7,499 nucleotides of DNA from JBBQXY01 sp051004815 (lineage in GTDB: Bacteria; Chloroflexota; Ktedonobacteria; Ktedonobacterales; Ktedonobacteraceae). The first letter of the stretch is position 1. The number at the start of each line of letters is the position of its first letter. The translations under genes were made by a program, and so were the position numbers. Shown here piece after piece: positions 1 to 4,486 of this stretch. Under the pieces are notes generated by a model. The model ran no database searches. It was not told the DNA's origin and was given only the letters and a program-made list of their open reading frames with translations. The stretch lies in contig JBPCJY010000049.1 of the NCBI GenBank assembly GCA_051004815.1, forward strand, positions 1 through 7,499. Reading direction: 5' to 3'.

Positions 1-1
1 A

Positions 2-160
2 GGTCCTTATCCAGGCGGAAACCACCAATATATGGTGAAAATAAAAGAAAAAATCACGTTAACCATACCAAATCCCCATCATGGTGATATTGGGGAAGGT
101 TTGCTTGCCAAGCTTTTAAAGCAAGCAAGGGTTGACAAAGCCACTTGGGAGAAGCTTTAA
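2..160 (+). CDS. hicA: HicA-family toxin, C-terminal fragment (5' end outside window)
   Basis: The frame is open from the left edge to a TAA at 158-160 and gives 52 residues with no start codon in view. The fragment reads GPYPGGNHQYMVK, then LTIPNPHHGDIGEGLLAKLL, and ends KATWEKL. This matches the C-terminal two thirds of HicA mRNA interferases: the G-x-H segment carries the catalytic histidine (codon 23-25), followed by a beta strand, an IPNPH turn, and the helix of the GDIG-x-GLL-x-x-ILKQAG type. HicA toxins are small double-stranded-RNA-binding-fold ribonucleases that cut mRNA and are held inactive by HicB. No HicB-like frame follows in the next 200 bases, so the antitoxin, if present, should lie upstream of the window. 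The family call is by motif memory. Whether the toxin is complete and active cannot be judged here. Confidence 0.8.
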   Translation, partial: GPYPGGNHQYMVKIKEKITLTIPNPHHGDIGEGLLAKLLKQARVDKATWEKL

Positions 161-257
161 CTGCCTGGCTTAGCCTTTTTCCCCACCTCCTGCAAATACC
201 ACACCTCCCTTGTAGGTAAGCTAATTTCCTCCAACGCCCAAAAAGTCATTGCGCTAC

Positions 258-266
258 TGACATAAT
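258..266 (+). promoter_or_regulatory. Candidate extended -10 promoter for the VOC gene
   Basis: TGACATAAT reads as an extended -10 element: TG, one base, then CATAAT, which matches TATAAT at five of six positions. No convincing -35 hexamer lies 16-18 bp upstream. The start site would fall near 273, leaving a leader of about 93 nt before the ATG at 366. Two better examples of the same TGN-plus-hexamer layout occur elsewhere in the window. Confidence 0.35.
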
Positions 267-365
267 GCTGTCACTGCGATAAGCGATACTATGAGTGTAG
301 GGAGTGAGTGGACGAACCGCTCATCCGCTAGATTTACCAGGAGATGTGATAAGCAAGAAAGGGCA

Positions 366-728
366 ATGAACATGTTGCAAGGACTTCAATTCGTGATGGT
401 ACACGTACCCGATGTGCAGCAGGCACGCGCATTCTATAGCGAGAAGTTGGGCTTTGTGGTCGAGGATGAGCAGCCCGATTTCGTGCAGTTTAAGGCTCCG
501 CAAGGAGCGACTTTAGCCATTGCCAAAGGAGAGGTGAAACCAACGGCAGAAGGCGAAGGGATTGAACTCTGGTGGTTTGTGGACGATGCCGATGCCACCT
601 ATGCCGAATTGGTTGCCAAAGATGTCCAAATAGGTCGCCAACCTATTGACGAACCCTTTGGTCGCACCTTCTCGATTAAGGACCCGGCTGGCAACTCGCT
701 GTACATGCTACAGTTGCGAATGGGCTAA
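366..728 (+). CDS. VOC / glyoxalase-fold protein (bleomycin-resistance-like superfamily)
   Basis: This 120-residue protein has the usual length of a single VOC (vicinal oxygen chelate) domain. It shows the family pattern: FVMVHVPDVQQARAFYSEKLGF at residues 10-30, a beta strand before the WWFVDDADATYAEL helix (69-82), and the signature end KDPAGNSLYMLQ (105-116). Members include glyoxalases, extradiol dioxygenases, isomerases and drug-binding resistance proteins. The substrate cannot be deduced. His13 sits at the first canonical metal position, but the site where the last ligand Glu normally follows DPxGN is Tyr113 (SLYML), and the second module begins with Trp rather than His. A classical four-ligand centre is therefore doubtful. 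The frame stays open back to an ATG at 291, but that adds 25 polar Arg/Ser-rich residues and has no ribosome site. The ATG at 372 is an alternative, 8 nt after AGGG (360-363). The gene converges on a zinc-ribbon gene across a stem-loop. Confidence 0.85.
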   Translation: MNMLQGLQFVMVHVPDVQQARAFYSEKLGFVVEDEQPDFVQFKAPQGATLAIAKGEVKPTAEGEGIELWWFVDDADATYAELVAKDVQIGRQPIDEPFGRTFSIKDPAGNSLYMLQLRMG

Positions 729-733
729 AGGAC

Positions 734-793
734 ACAGACGGATAACAAGAGAGACGGCGTGAGTTTTCGCACCGTCTCTCTTGTTATCCCTGT
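734..793. terminator. 18-bp perfect stem-loop between convergent genes (probable bidirectional terminator)
   Basis: Positions 740-757 and 772-789 are exact reverse complements (18 bp). Past one mismatch the stem can continue inwards by three pairs, closing a six-base AGTTTT loop. ACAG/CTGT (734-737 with 790-793) can extend the base across a 2-nt bulge. It lies just after the VOC stop (726-728) and contains the stop of the opposing gene (784-786), so both transcripts would fold it. No T-run follows on either strand, so it is not a textbook intrinsic terminator. It could instead block 3' exonucleases or need Rho. Confidence 0.65.
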
Positions 794-1236
794 TGCGCCT
801 GCCATTGGGTCTGCATTTGTTGGAGGCCCAGCAATTGCTGCTCAAGCTGCATAATTTGCTGTTGTAGTTGCTGTTTCTGTTGTTGCGACCCCATGAGACG
901 CATATCTTCAATCTCTTTATAGCCATGCTTGAGAAAACCATGCGGCACAAAGGCAGAGGTTTCGTTGTAGCCTGAACGGATATTGCTCATTTTGGACGTT
1001 ATCTGCTTGAGGTCCAGTTTTAGCTGGCGAATTTCTAGTTTCAATTGCTTGATTTGCGCCTGATAGGGGTCTGGTTGTTTGCTAGCACGTTTCGTCGATC
1101 TGACGGAAGTCCCCATTGGAGGTTGTGATACAGGGGCTTGCTGTGAGATGCTGCCCGATGCTTGTAGCGCGGCACCACAGTTACCACAAAAATGGACGCC
1201 ATCCTGGACATGGGTACCGCAATTTGCGCAGAACAT
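784..1236 (-). CDS. Zinc-ribbon protein with Gln-rich coiled-coil tail
   Basis: The 150-residue product opens with a compact zinc ribbon, MFCANCG (Cys3, Cys6) and FCGNCG (Cys17, Cys20), of the zinc_ribbon_2 / DZR kind. A Ser/Pro/Gln linker covers about residues 25-56. Two heptad-like helices follow: 57-85 (QIKQLKLEIRQLKLDLKQI) and about 105-145, the latter extremely Gln-rich. There is no membrane segment or signal peptide, so the protein is probably cytoplasmic and forms oligomers through its coils. The start at 1236 is chosen because AGGAG lies 7 nt upstream on this strand and because the zinc ribbon begins right there. The longer frame to 1278 adds an unrelated peptide and runs through a terminator hairpin. 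The gene follows the MFS exporter on the same strand, but a terminator and a promoter candidate separate them. No biochemical role can be assigned. The ribbon could serve protein or nucleic-acid binding. Confidence 0.8.
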   Translation of the reverse strand: MFCANCGTHVQDGVHFCGNCGAALQASGSISQQAPVSQPPMGTSVRSTKRASKQPDPYQAQIKQLKLEIRQLKLDLKQITSKMSNIRSGYNETSAFVPHGFLKHGYKEIEDMRLMGSQQQKQQLQQQIMQLEQQLLGLQQMQTQWQAQQG

Positions 1237-1249
1237 AGGCTCTCTCCTG

Positions 1250-1295
1250 AAAAAAATATGCACAGACTCGGATAACAACCGAGCCTGTGCATATT
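1250..1295 (-). terminator. Intrinsic terminator of the MFS gene, inside the zinc-ribbon leader
   Basis: Arms 1255-1271 and 1279-1295 pair around a 7-base loop (1272-1278). The only imperfection, A1266 opposite C1284, becomes a G-U wobble in the minus-strand RNA, so the stem is an unbroken 17 bp only in that direction. On the minus strand it runs straight into seven Ts (A-run 1250-1256). This is a classical Rho-independent terminator, 24 nt after the MFS stop codon. The ribosome site of the zinc-ribbon gene begins immediately after the T-run. Confidence 0.8.
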
Positions 1296-1301
1296 ATAGC
1301 A
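1293..1301 (-). promoter_or_regulatory. Extended -10 promoter TGCTATAAT for the zinc-ribbon gene
   Basis: Read on the minus strand, the sequence is TGC followed by a perfect TATAAT. The -35 region is poor (AT-rich, no TTGACA-like hexamer), as is common when an extended -10 is present. The predicted start near 1286 lies inside the 5' arm of the terminator stem, so transcripts from here would carry only about half of that hairpin. The leader would be about 50 nt. Confidence 0.55.
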
Positions 1302-1319
1302 TGACATATGTATGCTATT

Positions 1320-2627
1320 TTATGATGCCTTTCGTACGCGCACGACTTCCTGAACGGCTAAAGGCGGGGCAATGTTTTTGCTCTGCCGATGATATAACCA
1401 TTGCAGTACAACGATGAAGAGGGCAATGACGGCACAGAGACTACCACCAAGTGCTAAGGTCATGGGCGCACCAAGGGACTGGGCGATCCAGCCAGCGACA
1501 AGGTTGCCGAAAGGTGCGAAGCCAAAGGCAACCATCACCCAGAGGCTGAGGACGCGACCACGCATGTGTTCCGGTGTCATGGATTGCAGGAACGTGTTGG
1601 TGATGGTCATCGTCATAACGGTGCAGGAGCCAAGCAAAATGAGCAAGAGCAGCGAGGCATCTTGACTATGTGACAGGGCAAAAGCCAGGCAGGTGGCACC
1701 ACCTACAATACACAAGCCCATCAGCAGACGCAGACCATTTGTCAGGCGTTGGCTGATCGCAACAACCAGGATAGCTCCCAGCAGCGCACCGGTACCGGCG
1801 GCAGCATTCAGCAAGCCCAGCCCTGTCGCTCCGATGTGGAAGATGTCACGCGCAAAGATCGGCAGAAGTGTGACATAAGGGAAGACCAGGAAGGCTATCG
1901 TGAATTGCAGCAACAAGGCCATTTGGAGCAGTGGTCGCTGGCGAGCATAGCTCAAGCCCTCGCGCAGGCCACGCCACATACCCTGTTGCTGCTCCTTGCG
2001 CTCATGCCGGAGCGTATGCATGAGGAGCAGAGGAATGATAACGGCCAGGTAGCTGAGCGCGTTCAGATAATAGGAACCCGCGAGGCCAAAGACGCCGATC
2101 GAGAGACCACCAATCGCCGGACCGACGACACGTGATAGGTTAAACTGCATTGAGTTTAAGGCAATGCCCTGTTTCAGTTGCGCTGGCTGCACTAGATCAC
2201 CAACAAAGGCTTGCCAGGCAGGGAAACCGACGGAACTGAAGGTGCCATTGATCAGGGCCATCAGGATAATTTGCCAGACGGTGATGATGTGCAGCGTGGT
2301 CAAGACGCCCAATATGATTGCCGTGGACATATACACAACCTGCGTACCGACGAGCAGCCAACGCCGATTGAAACGGTCGGCCACCACTCCCCCAAAGAGG
2401 GAGAGTACAATGTTGGGAAGTGTGGCCGCGAACACCACCATGCCGAGTAACAGTGCCGAATTTGTCAGTTGTAATACCTGCCAACCTTGCCCCACCGTCT
2501 GAATCCAGAAACCAATACTGGAGAGAAATGCGCCCGACCAGAATAGTACAAAGTTTTTGTCTTTAAAAGGGTGCAACGAAACCGGAAGCGATACATGACG
2601 TTTTTTTAATACATGAGGTAATGCCAT
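1320..2627 (-). CDS. MFS transporter, MFS_3 / EntS-like exporter family
   Basis: This 435-residue, roughly 12-helix protein belongs to the major facilitator superfamily and resembles the MFS_3 (enterobactin-exporter-like, DHA3-type) group. Diagnostic stretches are TVGQGWQVLQLTNSALLLG (44-62), motif A GGVVADRFNRR (79-89), IALNSMQFNLSRVVGPAIGG (155-174), LLPIFARDIF (254-263), AAGTGALLGA (276-285) and MRGRVLSLW (355-363). A polar cytoplasmic loop rich in Glu, Gln and Arg (205-230) separates the two six-helix halves. The C-terminus is a short basic tail ending VRVRKAS. Such proteins are proton-driven exporters of drugs, macrolides or siderophores. The substrate cannot be read from sequence. The ATG at 2627 is chosen because AAGGA lies 10 nt upstream and the residues match the family's short N-terminus. 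A TTG at 2699 and an ATG at 2672 would extend the frame but lack ribosome sites. A terminator follows the stop, and operator-like repeats lie upstream. Confidence 0.9.
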   Translation of the reverse strand: MALPHVLKKRHVSLPVSLHPFKDKNFVLFWSGAFLSSIGFWIQTVGQGWQVLQLTNSALLLGMVVFAATLPNIVLSLFGGVVADRFNRRWLLVGTQVVYMSTAIILGVLTTLHIITVWQIILMALINGTFSSVGFPAWQAFVGDLVQPAQLKQGIALNSMQFNLSRVVGPAIGGLSIGVFGLAGSYYLNALSYLAVIIPLLLMHTLRHERKEQQQGMWRGLREGLSYARQRPLLQMALLLQFTIAFLVFPYVTLLPIFARDIFHIGATGLGLLNAAAGTGALLGAILVVAISQRLTNGLRLLMGLCIVGGATCLAFALSHSQDASLLLLILLGSCTVMTMTITNTFLQSMTPEHMRGRVLSLWVMVAFGFAPFGNLVAGWIAQSLGAPMTLALGGSLCAVIALFIVVLQWLYHRQSKNIAPPLAVQEVVRVRKAS

Positions 2628-2731
2628 TGAATAATAATCCTTGCTAGATAGTAATACTTTGGAGAATACCATTGTAGTGGATGCAGCGGGGGATAACAAT
2701 GTACAAATAGACAGGAGATAACAGTAATCTT

Positions 2732-2757
2732 ATAGGTACAATGTGTTTGATAGGTAC
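2732..2757 (-). promoter_or_regulatory. Direct repeats overlapping a possible MFS-gene promoter
   Basis: On the minus strand GTACCTAT occurs twice (2757-2750 and 2739-2732), 18 bp apart. The copy nearer the gene overlaps TATAAG (2734-2729), a five-of-six match to a -10 hexamer. The -35 position is weak. The start site would be about 2722, some 95 nt before the MFS ATG. The layout is what a repressor site on an efflux-pump promoter can look like. GATAACA is also repeated nearby (2692-2698 and 2717-2723). Confidence 0.3.
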
Positions 2758-2772
2758 TAAGTTTGGGTAAGA

Positions 2773-2837
2773 ATAGTGACAAGAGGGGGATGTAGAGCAA
2801 CTACACAGGCTGCTCTACATCCCCCTCTTGTCACTAT
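2773..2837. terminator. 27-bp perfect inverted repeat downstream of the PLDc_N-type gene
   Basis: Positions 2773-2799 and 2811-2837 are exact reverse complements over 27 bp with an 11-base loop (2800-2810). The stem starts 7 nt past the minus-strand stop codon at 2845-2847 and ends before the MFS promoter region, so it probably marks the 3' end of the small membrane-protein transcript. The following minus-strand bases begin TTCTTACCC, so there is no true U-tract. A processing or 3'-protection element is an alternative. The first arm shares ACAAGAG with the hairpin at 740-789. Confidence 0.6.
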
Positions 2838-2844
2838 GCAAGTT

Positions 2845-3066
2845 TTAGCGGCCCAAGGCTTTGATGCGCTCTGGGCGACGAATGAAATAGTAGGCGAGTG
2901 CGCCAATCAAGGGGGCAAAGAGGATGACGAGCAACCAGGCAATGCGGTCGTTGCCCTCTGAAGTTTCCTTCGTGACGCAGTCAATCAGCACCCAGGCCCA
3001 GAAAATGGCCACGAAGATCGCGATGCCATCAAAACCCCTCATAACGAGAGCCAGTAGATTAAACAT
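2845..3066 (-). CDS. Small two-helix membrane protein, PLDc_N-type
   Basis: The product has 73 residues and two membrane spans: about residues 10-30 (FDGIAIFVAIFWAWVLIDCV) and about 42-62 (IAWLLVILFAPLIGALAYYF). Between them is a polar loop, KETSEGNDR, and a basic tail, RRPERIKALGR, follows. The pattern W-x-x-x-D before the loop, then WLLVILF-x-P-x-IGAL-x-YY, matches the PLDc_N domain (named for the N-terminus of cardiolipin-synthase/phospholipase-D proteins), which also occurs as free-standing small proteins. No catalytic HKD motif is present, so enzymatic activity is not expected. The role of the free-standing form is unknown. The start at 3066 has AAGGAG 10 nt upstream. The gene reads away from the transglutaminase-like gene and probably has its own promoter in the shared 245-bp gap, where the minus strand is AT-rich (around 3085-3097) without a clear hexamer pair. 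Confidence 0.75.
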   Translation of the reverse strand: MFNLLALVMRGFDGIAIFVAIFWAWVLIDCVTKETSEGNDRIAWLLVILFAPLIGALAYYFIRRPERIKALGR

Positions 3067-3166
3067 AATTGGGATTCTCCTTCAATATATATTAAGGTTA
3101 TCCTACCTATTTACGTCACATCTATGGTAGGGTTGCAGGAAGCAGCCGTTTTGTTGGAATCATTCT

Positions 3167-3210
3167 CCATATACCCCCATATACCCCCATATACCCCATA
3201 TGTCCCATGT
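3167..3210. repeat. C-rich 10-bp tandem repeats upstream of the transglutaminase-like gene
   Basis: After CCAT (3167-3170) the unit ATACCCCCAT occurs exactly at 3171-3180 and 3181-3190, then with one C missing at 3191-3199, then decays to ATGTCCCATGT (3200-3210). The 10-bp period is about one helical turn, which would place each CCCCC run on the same face of the DNA. The array ends just before the -35 position of the promoter at 3213-3242. It could bind an activator or repressor in phase, or be simple slippage. Confidence 0.7.
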
Positions 3211-3212
3211 AA

Positions 3213-3242
3213 TTGTATGTGGATGAAACAAGATGATATAAT
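3213..3242 (+). promoter_or_regulatory. Promoter for the transglutaminase-like / FHA gene pair
   Basis: A perfect TATAAT (3237-3242) is preceded by TGA (3234-3236), an extended -10. TTGTAT (3213-3218) is a partial -35 (TTG conserved) at 18-bp spacing. The start site would be near 3249, leaving about 62 nt of leader. No strong ribosome site is seen before the ATG at 3312; only GAGACGAG (3293-3300) is purine-rich. The C-rich tandem repeats lie directly upstream. Confidence 0.6.
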
Positions 3243-3311
3243 TGCAACCACGTAAATACTCAGCAACAGCAGATCGAATGCTAGGACGATAAGAGACGAG
3301 TAGACGAATAG

Positions 3312-4400
3312 ATGCGCATACGACTTACTATCTTACTCCTGACGCTGGTGGTGTTGACAGGATTCTCTGGCAGTTACGTGGTAGGAGGGCTACAAGCCTA
3401 CACGCGCTATCAGCAGGACACTGTTGCCAGTGCGGACCATTGCGGCGGTCAGTCGCCCGTCCATATATGTGTGCGTGCGCCACACGAACTCTATAGTGCC
3501 TTCTATCCCTCGAATCTGGCGATGCAGTCCTCGCCTTTTAGCGTTATGTATAACAGCAACAGCCCGCTTGCGCTGGTGATAAGTGTCAGCATTGTTGGAT
3601 TGAGTCAGGTGCAGTTGCAGACGGTTAACGCATCCTCTACTGCGCAGTCTGCGAGCATCATGCCACCCCTTATCAGCACAGAGTTTCGCAAACTGACCTA
3701 CGAGTTTCAAACATCGCTGCACGTCCAGGTGACTGATACCAACAAGCACCTGTATTATTTAGAAGACATTCCCTTATTAATGCACTCGCGTTGGCTGATG
3801 CAATGGGTTGCCGCTAACCGCTTGAAGATTGGCGCGTGGGTCACGCCTGATGATCCAGCCATCGGTACCCTGGTGCTGAAAGCGGCTAAACACCTGTCGT
3901 CAGAGTCTCTCCCTGTACCTGATGCGATGGTTGGCTACAGTAAGGCCAGCAGTAAAGAGGTTGTTGCTCAGGTTGATGCGATTTATGACGCACTGCGCAT
4001 TGATTATGGCATACACTACCTCCAGGCCAGCGTGCCGTATAGTGGTCCAGGTGGTACAACTCCCGCGACACAAAATATTAAATTACCGGCTGAAGTTTTA
4101 CAGCAGCATAGCGGCATGTGCATTGAATTGACGCTCCTGCTGGCTTCGGCGGTAGAACACATTGGCTTGCATGCCGAAATTATCATTGTGCCTGGACACG
4201 CCTTTCTTGGGGTGGCAGTCACGCCCGACGATAAGCATTTTGAGTATTGGGATGCCGTGCAGATCAATGGCAATGTCGCCGGTGATTCCGCGAATGTGGC
4301 GACCGACGCGGTATATGCACAAAATCTTAAGCAGCATACTATTGTTGATACTATCCTGGTGAGTGATGCCCGTAACGCCAACATTGATGCCATGCTCTGA
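3312..4400 (+). CDS. Exported transglutaminase-like cysteine-protease-fold protein
   Basis: The 362-residue product begins with an Arg-bearing start and a hydrophobic stretch, RLTILLLTLVVLTGFSGSYVVGG (4-26), a signal peptide or N-terminal anchor, so the rest should lie outside the membrane. Residues 80-200 form a beta-rich region ending in PLLMHSRWLMQWV and GAWVTPDDPAI, a block that precedes the catalytic domain in related bacterial proteins. The transglutaminase-like core covers about 215-362: QVDAIYDAL, then LPAEVLQQHSGMCIELTLLLASAVEHIG with the presumed nucleophile Cys270, IIVPGHAFLGV with His296, and an acidic residue in HFEYWDAV (Asp314 or Glu311). The end, ILVSDARNANI, also fits relatives. 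Whether it cross-links, cleaves or deamidates is unknown. The ribosome site is weak, but the signal sequence supports this start. A C-rich repeat array and promoter lie upstream, and the FHA gene follows on the same strand, probably in one transcript. Confidence 0.8.
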   Translation: MRIRLTILLLTLVVLTGFSGSYVVGGLQAYTRYQQDTVASADHCGGQSPVHICVRAPHELYSAFYPSNLAMQSSPFSVMYNSNSPLALVISVSIVGLSQVQLQTVNASSTAQSASIMPPLISTEFRKLTYEFQTSLHVQVTDTNKHLYYLEDIPLLMHSRWLMQWVAANRLKIGAWVTPDDPAIGTLVLKAAKHLSSESLPVPDAMVGYSKASSKEVVAQVDAIYDALRIDYGIHYLQASVPYSGPGGTTPATQNIKLPAEVLQQHSGMCIELTLLLASAVEHIGLHAEIIIVPGHAFLGVAVTPDDKHFEYWDAVQINGNVAGDSANVATDAVYAQNLKQHTIVDTILVSDARNANIDAML

Positions 4401-4405
4401 CGAGC

Positions 4406-4486
4406 GGGAAGGATACGACGACGAACAACAGTGTAGATTTTCCAACCTGGTTTAGTATTGGTTGCTATAGCGGTTTAGCATGTTGC
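4406..4486 (+). other. Likely N-terminal extension of the FHA gene without a standard start codon
   Basis: The frame of the FHA gene is open upstream of its first ATG (4487) back to a TGA at 4385. It contains no ATG, GTG or TTG in that stretch. A strong Shine-Dalgarno-like GGGAAGG (4406-4412) lies 5 nt before ACG 4418 and 8 nt before ACG 4421. The translated extension reads NNSVDFPTWFSIGCYSGLAC and continues into MLAIAINALY, completing a 23-residue membrane helix (WFSIG to NALY) followed by RRR. Either an ACG serves as a near-cognate start, or an ATG was changed to ACG by mutation or sequencing error. Confidence 0.5.

Noticed and set aside
101..128. 8-bp perfect inverted repeat TTGCTTGC / GCAAGCAA inside the HicA coding end.
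   Set aside because: It encodes the conserved LLAKLL-type helix, has a 12-base loop and no following T-run before the stop, so it is probably a codon coincidence.
165..182. GGCTTAGCC followed by TTTTT after the HicA stop as a terminator.
   Set aside because: The stem has three pairs with a three-base loop, too weak to call.
291..365. Earlier ATG for the VOC gene at 291.
   Set aside because: The added 25 residues are Arg/Ser-rich and not VOC-like, and no ribosome site precedes that ATG.
739..748. CGGATAACAA here and at 1269-1278 resembles part of the E. coli lac operator.
   Set aside because: The match is only ten bases, it lies within hairpins rather than promoters, and no LacI-family gene is present, so a lac-type operator is not supported.
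1749..2135. Plus-strand open frame of 128 codons opposite the MFS gene.
   Set aside because: It is antisense to strongly conserved transporter sequence, has a low-complexity product and lacks a ribosome site.
2628..2699. Longer MFS protein from TTG 2699 or ATG 2672.
   Set aside because: Neither has a ribosome site. The extension is not typical of the family, while the ATG at 2627 has AAGGA upstream.
3167..3210. CRISPR-like array.
   Set aside because: Units are 10 bp and contiguous with no spacers, and no cas genes are present.
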